Source of the DNA: Methylobacillus caricis | Lineage (GTDB): Bacteria > Pseudomonadota > Gammaproteobacteria > Burkholderiales > Methylophilaceae | DNA length: 64,000 nucleotides | Assembly: GCF_020532705.1 (NCBI RefSeq) | Contig: NZ_JAJAVD010000001.1 | Span: 310,001-374,000 of the forward strand | Direction of reading: 5' to 3' | Shown: piece after piece, positions 1 to 7,988 of the stretch | Numbering within the stretch: position 1 is the stretch's first letter | Layout of the letters: each line of letters begins with the position of its first letter | The notes under the pieces: model-generated | Told to the model about the DNA's origin: nothing | The model's database searches: none | The model's input: only the letters and a program-made list of their open reading frames with translations | Position numbers and translations under genes: made by a program

Positions 1-473
1 GTGGGGTATCGGAACAATAACCCTGATCATACGCATAACCAATGCGAGTTTATCAGGCATTCCGATGGTGGGGTATCGGAACATCTATATATAATCCATA
101 ATTGGTAAAATTGAGTTTATCAGGCATTCCGATGGTGGGGTATCGGAACAGCCGGCGGCATGTTCGTTGCCGAGGATGAGAGTTTATCAGGCATTCCGAT
201 GGTGGGGTATCGGAACATGAAGTCACGGGCAAATGCGATGGCGCCTGAGTTTATCAGGCATTCCGATGGTGGGGTATCGGAACGCAGGAAACCACTTCTA
301 TTTCTGGTTTTGTGAGTTTATCAGGCATTCCGATGGTGGGGTATCGGAACAATATCAAGAACGTGACCCGCGATGATCAAGAGTTTATCGGGCATTCCGA
401 GGGTGGGGTATCGGAACAATATCAAGAACGTGACCCGCGATGATCAAGAGTTTATCGGGCATTCCGAGGGTGG
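1..473 (+). CRISPR. CRISPR array, leader-distal end (partial)
   Basis: Direct repeats of 37 bp begin GAGTTTATCAGGCATTCC and end GGTATCGGAAC. They lie at 46-82, 113-149, 180-216, 247-283, 314-350 and 381-417; the 3' part of another is at 1-15 and a truncated copy at 448-473. All seven spacers are exactly 30 bp (period 67). Each repeat contains an inverted repeat TTCCGAT/ATCGGAA around an 8-nt loop. The last two repeats share two substitutions (A to G at repeat position 11, T to G at 21) and the final one breaks off after GGGTGG. Decay at the right end suggests the leader and any cas genes lie left of the window. No cas gene is visible here, so the subtype is not assigned. The 246 bp between the array and cysA hold no gene I can see. 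Confidence 0.96.
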
Positions 474-719
474 CTAATGACTGAGTAAAGTGGCTTTATG
501 GTTTGAGGGGATTCTCTTTTAATAGATTTTTTAGCGTTATCTGTATTTCTAAATCATTGCTACCGAAAATATACTCAATCATTTGATTAATAATCAAATA
601 GTGAAAGGGTCTCGCAGTAGCTTTCAGGCACCAGCCAATCACAAAAAAGCCATCACCTAATGTTGATTACGTAGATGCCTCCCTGTTGTCAGCTCGGCCG
701 TGATATAGATTTGTATTAT

Positions 720-1799
720 TCAGCTAGGCGTTGTAGTTCCAGTTTCCAAGAAAACTTGAACTCTGCGCGGCTTCAGGTAAACGTGTGCACCTTGATTGAG
801 CGCAAGCTCGCGGAAGCGTTCTCGCGAAATTTCAGCCTCTATCGTATCGCTTTCATTGACTGGCTGAAGCTCAAGCCTGACTGATGGGCCTGCTGCGTGG
901 ATGTAGCTCACTATGGCTTGTAGAGTTTGCTCGCCATTGGGCTCTGTAAACACTTCAATATCGTGCGGACGGACATAAGCCAGCGCATTGCTGTTTTGTA
1001 TGGAATGATGTTGATTCAGGCTGAGTGAAATGTCGCCGATATGCGCCTGGCCTTCATTGACGCGACTATTGAATTGGTTCACGTTGCCAAGGAATTTATA
1101 GACAAACGGTGAAGCCGGATTATCGTAAACTTCCTGAGGTGAGCCTATTTGTTCTATACGGCCATGGTTCATGACGACTATGCGGTCAGCCACTTCCAGG
1201 GCTTCTTCCTGGTCATGGGTCACAAACACGCTGGTGATATGCAGTTCGTCATGCAGGCGGCGCAACCAACGGCGCAGATCCTTTCGCACCTTGGCATCCA
1301 GAGCGCCGAATGGCTCATCCAGCAGTAATACCTTGGGTTCTACTGCCAATGCACGTGCCAGTGCAATACGCTGCCGCTGACCACCTGATAGTTGAGGAGG
1401 GTAGCGGTCTGCCAGCCAGTCCAGTTGCACGAGCTCCAGGAGCTGATGCACACGCCTGTGGATTTCGGCTTCCGTGGGGCGCGTTTTCTTTGGGCGCACG
1501 CGTAGGCCGAAGGCGACATTCTCGAATACCGTCATATGACGAAACAGCGCATAGTGCTGGAATACAAATCCTACCTGGCGTTCCCGCACGTCGCGATCAG
1601 TCGCTTCCTCTCCATGGAAGTGTATGCTTCCATGGTCAGGTGACTCTAGGCCCGCAATGATGCGTAACAGGGTGGTCTTGCCGCATCCCGATGGACCGAG
1701 CAGGGCCACAAGCTCGCCGTTTGGTACGTCCAGATTGACGTTGTCGAGGGCGGTAAAATTGCCGAATTCCTTCTTGATGTTGCGGATCTCTATGCTCAT
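720..1799 (-). CDS. cysA: Sulfate/thiosulfate ABC transporter ATP-binding protein CysA
   Basis: ATPase subunit (359 aa) that powers sulfate/thiosulfate import through CysT-CysW at the inner membrane. Walker A GPSGCGKT is at about residues 35-42, the signature LSGGQ at 137-141, Walker B VLLLDEP at 157-163 and the switch His at 195 (FVTHDQEEA). The C-terminal 120 residues form the regulatory TOBE-like extension usual in CysA. It is the last gene of a minus-strand run sbp - EAL - cysT - cysW - cysA, 41 bp after cysW. The length matches the family and no key residue is missing. I see no clear rho-independent terminator between its stop and the CRISPR array. Confidence 0.96.
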   Translation of the reverse strand: MSIEIRNIKKEFGNFTALDNVNLDVPNGELVALLGPSGCGKTTLLRIIAGLESPDHGSIHFHGEEATDRDVRERQVGFVFQHYALFRHMTVFENVAFGLRVRPKKTRPTEAEIHRRVHQLLELVQLDWLADRYPPQLSGGQRQRIALARALAVEPKVLLLDEPFGALDAKVRKDLRRWLRRLHDELHITSVFVTHDQEEALEVADRIVVMNHGRIEQIGSPQEVYDNPASPFVYKFLGNVNQFNSRVNEGQAHIGDISLSLNQHHSIQNSNALAYVRPHDIEVFTEPNGEQTLQAIVSYIHAAGPSVRLELQPVNESDTIEAEISRERFRELALNQGAHVYLKPRRVQVFLETGTTTPS

Positions 1800-1840
1800 G
1801 GGGCTATCCTTGTGCCAGGTATTCTTTAAAGTGAGTCTTG

Positions 1841-2734
1841 TTATTCGTCTACGGGTTTTGCAGCAATGACACTATGGGCGCTTTGCCACTCAATATAGGA
1901 TTTCAGTGCCAGTGTGACGAGTGCCAGGAAAGCCAGTAACGAAGCAACAGCAAATGCGGCAGCGTAGTTGTATTCGTTGTAGAGGATTTCCACATGAAGC
2001 GGCATGGTATTGGTCATGCCACGGATGTGTCCGGAAACCACCGAAACTGCGCCGAACTCACCCATGGCGCGCGCATTGGTAAGAATGACGCCGTAGAGAA
2101 GTCCCCACTTGATGTTAGGCAGCGTGATATGCCAGAGAATCTGCCAACCAGAAGCTCCTAGTACCAACCCGGCCTCTTCCTCTTCCTTGCCCTGTGCCTG
2201 CATTAAAGGAATGAGTTCACGGGCAATAAACGGGAACGTGACAAAAATGGTGGCCAGTACAATACCGGGGATGGCAAATATCACCTTGAGGTCATGATCA
2301 ATCAACCATTCGCCGAACCAGCCCTGCAACCCGAAAATCAGCACATAGATCAGGCCTGCGATCACCGGGGAAACAGCAAACGGCAGATCAATCAGGGTGA
2401 TCAATATGCTTTTGCCCTTGAATTCAAACTTGGCAATGGCCCATGCGGCGGCCACCCCGAATACCAGATTGAGTGGAAGGGAGATGGCTGCTGCGATCAG
2501 TGTCAGCTTGATGGCGGATAATGCATCCGGTTCTACCAGGGCGGCAATATAGGTTTCAAAACCTTTGCGTAGCGCTTCTGTAAACACCGCGGCCAATGGG
2601 ATAAACAGGAACAGGCTGAGGAACAGGAGCGCGATGATGATCAGGCTCCAGCGGACCCAGGCAGGTTCTGATGTGGCGCGGCTGCGTGCCACCTTGGCAT
2701 TGTAATGAGCGAGTTGGGAAACGGTTGTTGACAT
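1841..2734 (-). CDS. cysW: Sulfate ABC transporter permease CysW
   Basis: Integral membrane subunit (297 aa from the chosen start) of the sulfate importer, pairing with CysT. About six hydrophobic segments are visible. The EAA-loop sequence [15 protein letters not shown], which docks on CysA, lies in the C-terminal half. An in-frame extension reaches 2851, but the ATG at 2734 ([12 protein letters not shown]) has an AGGA ribosome binding site 8 nt upstream and falls just after the cysT stop, 10 bp away, so I use it. The extension would add Cys-rich sequence read from inside cysT and is rejected. Confidence 0.95.
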   Translation of the reverse strand: MSTTVSQLAHYNAKVARSRATSEPAWVRWSLIIIALLFLSLFLFIPLAAVFTEALRKGFETYIAALVEPDALSAIKLTLIAAAISLPLNLVFGVAAAWAIAKFEFKGKSILITLIDLPFAVSPVIAGLIYVLIFGLQGWFGEWLIDHDLKVIFAIPGIVLATIFVTFPFIARELIPLMQAQGKEEEEAGLVLGASGWQILWHITLPNIKWGLLYGVILTNARAMGEFGAVSVVSGHIRGMTNTMPLHVEILYNEYNYAAAFAVASLLAFLALVTLALKSYIEWQSAHSVIAAKPVDE

Positions 2735-2744
2735 TGTTATATTC

Positions 2745-3581
2745 CTATCTCGATGCACTGTTGCGGCGGCTGCTCCACCATTGCAGGCCATTAATGGCGA
2801 ACAACAGCAGGAATGAGATGACCAACATGACCACGGCAACTGCCGTAGCACCGGTATAGTCGTATTGCTCCAGCTTGGTGATGATGATCAGCGGCGTGAT
2901 TTCAGAGACCATGGGCATGTTGCCCGCAATGAAGATGACCGAGCCATATTCTCCGACGGCGCGAGCAAATGCCAGTGCAAAGCCTGTGAGCAACGCCGGC
3001 CATAAGGCGGGGAGGATAACCCTCCTGAATGTCTGCCAGCGGTTTGCGCCCAGGCTGGCAGCAGCTTCTTCAGTTTCAGCTTCCAGGTCTTCCAAGACTG
3101 GCTGCACGGTGCGGACGACGAAAGGTAGCCCGATGAAGGTGAGCGCTACGACAACGCCCAGGGGCGTGAATGCTACCTTGATGCCATGCGGTTCCAGGAT
3201 GCTGCCCAGCCAGCCGTTGGTGGCATACACTGCTGTCAGTGCAATGCCGGCGACGGCGGTAGGCAATGCAAATGGCAAGTCAACCAATGCATCTACCAGT
3301 TTCTTGCCGGGAAAGGTATAGCGAGTAAGTACCCATGCAGTGAGCAAGCCAAAGATGGCATTGATGATGGCCGCGAACAATGAAGCACCAAACGTGAGCT
3401 TGTAGGAAGCAACCACGCGCGGAGTGGTGACAGTGTGCCAGAACTCTGCAAAGGTCAGCTCAGTGGTTTTGAAAAAAGCAGCGGATAATGGAATCAGCAC
3501 GATCAGGCTGAGATAGAGCAGGGTGTAACCCAGGGATAGATTGAATCCTGGTAATACGTTCTTCTGTTTATGTTTTGCCAT
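2745..3581 (-). CDS. cysT: Sulfate ABC transporter permease CysT
   Basis: First permease subunit (278 aa) of the sulfate importer, with about six membrane spans and an EAA loop [16 protein letters not shown]. CysT and CysW form the transmembrane heterodimer that receives sulfate from Sbp. The ATG at 3581 (MAKHKQKN) is preferred over an in-frame TTG at 3590, which sits only 4 nt from the nearest purine-rich stretch. It is separated from the upstream EAL-domain gene by 148 bp holding an AT-rich inverted repeat, so cysTWA may also have its own promoter. Confidence 0.94.
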   Translation of the reverse strand: MAKHKQKNVLPGFNLSLGYTLLYLSLIVLIPLSAAFFKTTELTFAEFWHTVTTPRVVASYKLTFGASLFAAIINAIFGLLTAWVLTRYTFPGKKLVDALVDLPFALPTAVAGIALTAVYATNGWLGSILEPHGIKVAFTPLGVVVALTFIGLPFVVRTVQPVLEDLEAETEEAAASLGANRWQTFRRVILPALWPALLTGFALAFARAVGEYGSVIFIAGNMPMVSEITPLIIITKLEQYDYTGATAVAVVMLVISFLLLFAINGLQWWSSRRNSASR

Positions 3582-3649
3582 GTTGTTCAATCAATCCAGT
3601 ATATGCAGCGAGCACGCTCAGCGGGTGCCAATGTAACAGACGGCCTGTC

Positions 3650-3675
3650 TTATAAAAAATAATAAGTTTTTATAA
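3650..3675 (-). promoter_or_regulatory. AT-rich inverted repeat upstream of cysTWA, candidate CysB-type operator
   Basis: TTATAAAAA (3650-3658) and TTTTTATAA (3667-3675) form a 9-bp perfect inverted repeat with an 8-bp centre, about 70 bp upstream of cysT. AT-rich half-sites of this kind are typical of CysB-family LysR regulators of sulfur genes. No regulator is encoded nearby, so the assignment is inference. Confidence 0.4.
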
Positions 3676-3729
3676 TGATATAGCCACCTGTTATTTCATT
3701 GGCGGTTTTTGGCTGTTGGCAGATGCAGT

Positions 3730-4656
3730 TTAGGCGACGGCGCGTTTTCTCAGCTGCAATGTTGGCTTGATGGCATCAGTGGGTTGCAACTCTCTGGCAG
3801 TGACTGGCCGGCCCAGGAAATAGCCCTGCAGCAAGGTGCTGCCAGAGGCGATTGCAATATCCAGGCCCGCCTGAGACTCTATGCCAGTAATCACTGGTTG
3901 AGCCCCAATGTCCCGTGCCAGCTGGATCAGGCTAGGCAGAATCTTGCGTAACCTTGGATTGCGCTCGGCTTCCTTGATCAAGCCGGTGTCGAACTTGACG
4001 AACTCAGGTGACAATTTCCACAAGCGTTCAAGATGTGAATGCTTGTTACCGAAGTTGTCAATTGCAATGCGGTAGCCGCGTTCCCGGTAGTTTTCTATGG
4101 CTTCAGCAAGCTGGTTTTCATGTTCCACAAAACTTTCCTGGAGTTCGATTACCACTCTATCGGTTGGCACCGAGTTGGAGTGCAATATGCGTTCAAACAC
4201 CTTGCCGTGGGCATTGACACTGATGAGTAGGTTGGGATGTACGTTGAGGAACAGCAGGCCGTTCTCGGCATAAATCTGGCGGAAGTTCAGTACATGCAGG
4301 GTGCGGGCAACGCGATCAAACTTCACCAGCTTCCCTACTTGATCAGCAAAGCTGAATGCGAACTCAGGGCTAATCGACTGCAAGCCTCCAAGTGAAGGGC
4401 GTAAAAATGCTTCGTGCCCGTGGAGATCACCTGCCTCACTGTCGTAAATAGGCTGGAAAGCGCTATTCAGCTGTATGCCAAGAAAGGTACTGTTGAATTC
4501 ACCAGACTGCTGTTCTTCCAGTCCGTATTCATCCAGATCCAGATAAAGCGATTCCCTTAACTGAGTTTTCAGTTGCTCTATATGGGTGGAGGAAATCTTG
4601 GGTTCTTGTGGTGAGTTTTGCTTGGCATGTATTTTAGGCATGGCGTTTCCCCACAT
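3730..4656 (-). CDS. Degenerate EAL-domain protein in the sulfate transport operon
   Basis: A 308-aa protein: about 60 polar N-terminal residues with no signal peptide, then one EAL domain (about 62-295) of the c-di-GMP phosphodiesterase family. Motifs visible: E82 in HEAFLRP (the EAL site), N138 in FLNVHP, E171 in VIELQES, D200 in AIDNFG, K221 in FVKFD, E260 in TGIES and Q277 in LQGYFLGRP. The second Asp of the usual DDFG is Asn (N201), so metal binding is probably impaired; it may sense c-di-GMP rather than cleave it. Its ATG overlaps the sbp stop (TAATG), implying translational coupling. An alternative ATG at 4641 follows GGGG. No GGDEF or other sensor domain is present. Confidence 0.85.
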   Translation of the reverse strand: MWGNAMPKIHAKQNSPQEPKISSTHIEQLKTQLRESLYLDLDEYGLEEQQSGEFNSTFLGIQLNSAFQPIYDSEAGDLHGHEAFLRPSLGGLQSISPEFAFSFADQVGKLVKFDRVARTLHVLNFRQIYAENGLLFLNVHPNLLISVNAHGKVFERILHSNSVPTDRVVIELQESFVEHENQLAEAIENYRERGYRIAIDNFGNKHSHLERLWKLSPEFVKFDTGLIKEAERNPRLRKILPSLIQLARDIGAQPVITGIESQAGLDIAIASGSTLLQGYFLGRPVTARELQPTDAIKPTLQLRKRAVA

Positions 4657-5645
4657 TACTTGTTCGAGTAGATCTGATCAAATACCCCACCATCGGCAAA
4701 ATGCGTTTTCTGCGCCTTTTGCCAGCCGCCAAACACTTCATCCACAGTAAACAGCTCCAAGGGTTTGAAGTCAGCCTTATGATTGGTCAGCACGGCTGTT
4801 GAGCGTGGACGCAGATAATGCTGTGCGGCAATCTCTTGGCCTTCTTCGGAGTAATGAAATTCAAGATAGGCTTGTGCCACTTGGCGGGTCTTGCGTTTGT
4901 CGACGACCTTGTCCACCAGGGAAATCGGGTTTTCGGCCAGGATGCTGGTGGAAGGGTAGACCACATCAAATTGATCATTGCCCAGTTCCTTCTTGATCAG
5001 GAAAACCTCATTTTCAAAGGTAAGCAGCACGTCCCCGATCCCACGCTGAACAAACGTGGTGGTGGCGCCTCGACCACCGGTATCCAATACCGGTACGTTC
5101 TTGAACAAACGCGTCACAAAGTCACGGGCCTTGGCCTCGTCGCCACCCTTTTTGAGTACGGCTCCCCATGCTGCCAGATAACTGTACCGCCCATTGCCTG
5201 AAGTCTTGGGATTTGGTACCACGACATTAATGCCGGGTTTGACCAAGTCTGCCCAGTCCTTGATTTGCTTGGGGTTGCCTTTGCGTACTAGAAAGACGGT
5301 CGTGGATGTCGTAGGCGCGCTTTCATTGGGCAGGCGCTTTTGCCAGTCGGCAGGAATCAGTTTGCCGCGTTCGGCGAGAATATCAATATCATTGCTTTGG
5401 TTCATGGAGATGATATCGGCCTGCAAGCCATCGACTACTGCACGAGCCTGTTTGCTAGAGCCGCCGTGAGATTGGTTAATGGTGACGGATTCACCTGTTT
5501 TTTGTTTCCAGTATTTGGCAAATGCCGGATTGAAGTCCTTGTAAAACTCGCGTGTAACATCATAGGAAACGTTAAGCAGGGAGCTGTCTGCATGAACTAG
5601 CGATGAAGCCGCCAGCAGACTGATGGCCAATATTCTTTTTAACAT
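4656..5645 (-). CDS. sbp: Periplasmic sulfate-binding protein, divergent paralogue (sbp1)
   Basis: Solute-binding protein (329 aa) of the Sbp/CysP family. The signal peptide MLKRILAISLLAASSLVHA supports a start at 5645 rather than the in-frame codon at 5696. It shares most of its fold sequence with the second copy at 10699-11709, including [15 protein letters not shown] and [11 protein letters not shown]. However, segments that line the anion pocket differ: SMNQSNDIDIL here against [11 protein letters not shown] there, and SGNGRYSYL against SGGARWNYL. The ligand may therefore be sulfate with altered affinity or another oxyanion. It is first in the run leading to EAL-cysTWA. Its 3' end contains a 15-bp match to the CRISPR repeat (4682-4696). 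Confidence 0.93.
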   Translation of the reverse strand: MLKRILAISLLAASSLVHADSSLLNVSYDVTREFYKDFNPAFAKYWKQKTGESVTINQSHGGSSKQARAVVDGLQADIISMNQSNDIDILAERGKLIPADWQKRLPNESAPTTSTTVFLVRKGNPKQIKDWADLVKPGINVVVPNPKTSGNGRYSYLAAWGAVLKKGGDEAKARDFVTRLFKNVPVLDTGGRGATTTFVQRGIGDVLLTFENEVFLIKKELGNDQFDVVYPSTSILAENPISLVDKVVDKRKTRQVAQAYLEFHYSEEGQEIAAQHYLRPRSTAVLTNHKADFKPLELFTVDEVFGGWQKAQKTHFADGGVFDQIYSNK

Positions 5646-5846
5646 GGGGGTCTCAATGGTGATGGATATAACAGAACTTTCATGCACTATATGCAATTTA
5701 AAAAATAATGTAAAAGAATATAGTTGAATATAAGTGGTTGTTTCTGTTATTTAGGTGCGTAGCTCTATATATTTTTATATTATATGTATATAATTAATGA
5801 GAATATGTGATAATCTTTCATTATTGATAGGCTTGCTGCAGCGTTC
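5646..5846. promoter_or_regulatory. Divergent control region between sbp1 and the cysE leader
   Basis: A very AT-rich stretch (about 5697-5830). On the minus strand TATTCTTTTA lies at about 5711-5720, upstream of sbp1; the plus strand reads TAAAAGAATATAG there. The AGAATA/TATTCT hexamer recurs upstream of the DUF2292-sbp2 operon and the porin gene, suggesting shared sulfur-responsive control. Promoters for both directions must lie here, but I cannot place start sites reliably. Confidence 0.4.
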
Positions 5847-5957
5847 ATGAAAAAAATCCAAGTATTATTAGCAGTTAGCAGTCCGATGGTCTTGTTACTT
5901 CACAAAAAGCCAAGCCCTTTGCATGATAATGACTGTTTATTTATTGTTAGTGTTTAG
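5847..5957 (+). CDS. Possible 36-aa leader peptide or small protein upstream of cysE
   Basis: ATG at 5847 opens a 36-codon frame reading MKKIQVLLAVSSPMVLLLHK at its start and ending DNDCLFIVSV, with a hydrophobic first half and one Cys. No convincing Shine-Dalgarno sequence precedes it. The stop is 16 bp before a strong intrinsic terminator at 5974-6011, itself just ahead of cysE. It could be a leader peptide for attenuation, a small separately terminated gene, or a chance frame. I recognise no family. Confidence 0.3.
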   Translation: MKKIQVLLAVSSPMVLLLHKKPSPLHDNDCLFIVSV

Positions 5958-5973
5958 CTGACCGGAAAACCGG

Positions 5974-6011
5974 AAGCCAGTTTGCCTAGTAGAGGCTTGC
6001 TGGCTTTTTTT
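5974..6011 (+). terminator. Intrinsic terminator / possible attenuator in the cysE leader
   Basis: AAGCCAG (5974-5980) pairs with CTGGCTT (6000-6006). An inner stem GCCT/AGGC (5984-5987 and 5993-5996) supports it, and six or more T follow. A second small hairpin CCGG-AAAA-CCGG (5962-5973) lies immediately upstream. The structure ends about 30 bp before the cysE ATG, with no annotated gene ahead except the 36-aa frame. It may therefore act as a conditional terminator for cysE and the encapsulin genes. Confidence 0.7.
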
Positions 6012-6041
6012 GTTTTACGCCCCCATCCTGGATGCAAGTGT

Positions 6042-6998
6042 ATGAGTCAAGATACTAAGAAAGATCAGCCATTGTTTTCTGACGAGCTGGGAATCAGCCA
6101 GATTGTCAGCGATCTACGTGCGGTACGGCAGGCATCTCTTGAGCACAGGAACCGCCTGAATAGGCCTCCCAAGCTGCCGGCCCGGAAAGTCCTGGCTGAA
6201 GTGGTGGATGGGCTAGGTGCGGCCCTGTTTCCTAATCGCCTTGGTTTGCCAGATTTGCGCGAAGAAGGGTTGGACTATTTTGTTGGACACACACTGGATG
6301 TGGCCTTGCGTGAGCTGGTAACGCAGGTTGCCCTGGAGTTGAATTTTTCCGCAGAAATTGCAACGACGTTTGAGGAATCACGTGAGCAGGCGATAGTGTT
6401 GGTGCGAGATTTTGCCAGCCGTCTGCCCGCAGTCCGGAAGCTGCTGGATACTGATATCCGGGCTGCATATGAGGGTGATCCTGCCGCCAGGAGTGTGGAT
6501 GAAGTGCTGGTGTGCTATCCGGGCATTAACGCCATTATTCATTACCGGATTGCCCATGTGCTACATCAACTGGGTATGCCGCTGATTGCACGCATGATTA
6601 CCGAAATTGCACACTCCTCGACAGGTATTGATATACATCCGGGGGCGCAGATTGCCGAAGGATTTTTCATTGATCATGGTACCGGTGTTGTCATCGGAGA
6701 AACCAGCATTATTGGCCGGCATGTGCGTCTTTACCAGGCAGTGACACTGGGAGCCAAACGTTTTCCAGTCGATGCTGATGGTGCACTGGTCAAGGGGAAT
6801 GAGCGTCATCCGATTGTTGAGGATGATGTCGTCATTTATGCGGGAGCGACTATTCTCGGACGCATCACGATAGGCAGGGGTTCAGTGATCGGCGGTAATG
6901 TTTGGCTTACCTACAGTATTCCACCCAATAGCAATATTACGCAGGCTCAGATGAAGGAGGCTTTGCCATCAGGCCGTCATCCCGATGCTGCAACCTGA
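6042..6998 (+). CDS. cysE: Serine O-acetyltransferase
   Basis: Transfers acetyl from acetyl-CoA to L-serine to give O-acetylserine, the carbon acceptor for sulfide in cysteine synthesis (cytoplasm). The protein is 318 aa. An alpha-helical N-terminal half is followed by a left-handed beta-helix of hexapeptide repeats (about residues 190-300) containing IDHGTGVVIGET and VIYAGATILG, which carry the active-site His and CoA contacts. The long version (about 310 aa rather than about 270) is common in this branch of the family. ATG at 6042 (MSQDTKKDQ) is chosen over an upstream TTG frame that would run through the terminator hairpin. It lies 72 bp ahead of the encapsulin gene, matching the family 2A encapsulin operon type. 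Confidence 0.93.
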   Translation: MSQDTKKDQPLFSDELGISQIVSDLRAVRQASLEHRNRLNRPPKLPARKVLAEVVDGLGAALFPNRLGLPDLREEGLDYFVGHTLDVALRELVTQVALELNFSAEIATTFEESREQAIVLVRDFASRLPAVRKLLDTDIRAAYEGDPAARSVDEVLVCYPGINAIIHYRIAHVLHQLGMPLIARMITEIAHSSTGIDIHPGAQIAEGFFIDHGTGVVIGETSIIGRHVRLYQAVTLGAKRFPVDADGALVKGNERHPIVEDDVVIYAGATILGRITIGRGSVIGGNVWLTYSIPPNSNITQAQMKEALPSGRHPDAAT

Positions 6999-7070
6999 GT
7001 ATTAACTAAACCGGCGGTTTTTTATATGCCGCCTCTTTGAAACTGGTAATTAATTAAAGGAGAGAGCTTC

Positions 7071-7988
7071 ATGTCAGATATTCATCAGGCCCATACTGCA
7101 TTAGGGGATGTTGCAGCCCGCACGCTGGCCAATGCCACCAAAACGGTCCCCATGCTGGGTGCTATCACCCCGCGTTGGCTGGTACACCTGCTGCAATGGG
7201 TGCCGGTAGAGGCCGGTATCTACCGAGTCAACAAGGTGAAAGACAACCACAATGTAGAGGTAGATTGCTCCAACAAGGATGAGCGCGAGTTGCCAGCGAC
7301 CTTTGTCGATTATGAAGAGTGGGGGCGGGAATATGTACTGAATGCGGTAAATACCGTGGTGGATGTGCATACCCGTATTTCCGATCTTTACAGCAGCCCG
7401 CATAACCAGATTCGTGAACAGCTGCGCTTGACCATTGAAACTGTGAAAGAGCGCCAAGAAAGTGAGCTGATCAATAACAAGGAGTATGGCCTGCTACACA
7501 ATGTGGCGGCTGGCCAGAAGGTCAAGTCACGTACAGGCTCGCCTACTCCAGATGATTTTGATGAGCTGATTTCCCGGGTCTGGAAAGAGCCAGCTTTCTT
7601 CCTTGCCCATCCTCAAGCGATTGCCGCATTTGGTCGTGAATGTACACGTCGTGGCGTACCACCGCCGACTGTCAGCATGTTCGGGTCCCAATTCATTACC
7701 TGGCGCGGCATCCCACTGGTTCCGTGCGACAAGCTGCGCGTGACCAAGGGCAAGACCAATATCCTGTTGCTGCGCACCGGTGAGAGCCGCCAGGGCGTAG
7801 TTGGGCTGTATCAGCCCAACCTGCCAGGCCAGCAGAGCATGGGGCTTTCTGTGCGTTTCATGGGTATCAACCATAAGGCGATTGCTTCCTACCTGGTTTC
7901 ACTTTATTGCTCGCTGGCGGTATTGACCGAAGATGCGATTGCCGTGCTGGAGAATGTAGACGTAGGCAACTACTATGACTACAAGTAA
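7071..7988 (+). CDS. srpI: Family 2A encapsulin shell protein (SrpI-type)
   Basis: HK97-fold shell protein of 305 aa that self-assembles into a protein nanocompartment. Recognition rests on overall sequence character: the N-terminal ATRTLANATKT-like segment, ITPRWLVHLLQWVPVEAGIYRVN, PTVSMFGSQFITWRGIPLVPCDKL and the C-terminal end DVGNYYDYK. The immediately following cysteine desulfurase, the diagnostic cargo of family 2A, supports it. It lacks the cyclic-nucleotide-binding insertion of family 2B. Older annotations call such proteins major membrane protein I or SrpI (sulfur-regulated plasmid-encoded). The ribosome binding site AAAGGAG is strong, as expected for a protein needed in many copies. 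The stop overlaps the cargo gene by 14 bp. Confidence 0.9.
   Translation: MSDIHQAHTALGDVAARTLANATKTVPMLGAITPRWLVHLLQWVPVEAGIYRVNKVKDNHNVEVDCSNKDERELPATFVDYEEWGREYVLNAVNTVVDVHTRISDLYSSPHNQIREQLRLTIETVKERQESELINNKEYGLLHNVAAGQKVKSRTGSPTPDDFDELISRVWKEPAFFLAHPQAIAAFGRECTRRGVPPPTVSMFGSQFITWRGIPLVPCDKLRVTKGKTNILLLRTGESRQGVVGLYQPNLPGQQSMGLSVRFMGINHKAIASYLVSLYCSLAVLTEDAIAVLENVDVGNYYDYK

Noticed and set aside
600-650. TCAGGCA within CTTTCAGGCACCAGCC next to the CRISPR array, as a degenerate repeat or anti-repeat (tracrRNA)
   Set aside because: Only 7 contiguous bases match and the surrounding alignment is near chance; no complementary 20-nt stretch was found between the array and cysA.
2735-2851. N-terminal extension of cysW to 2851
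   Set aside because: It lies within the cysT 3' end, is Cys-rich and lacks a ribosome binding site; ATG 2734 has AGGA at the right distance.
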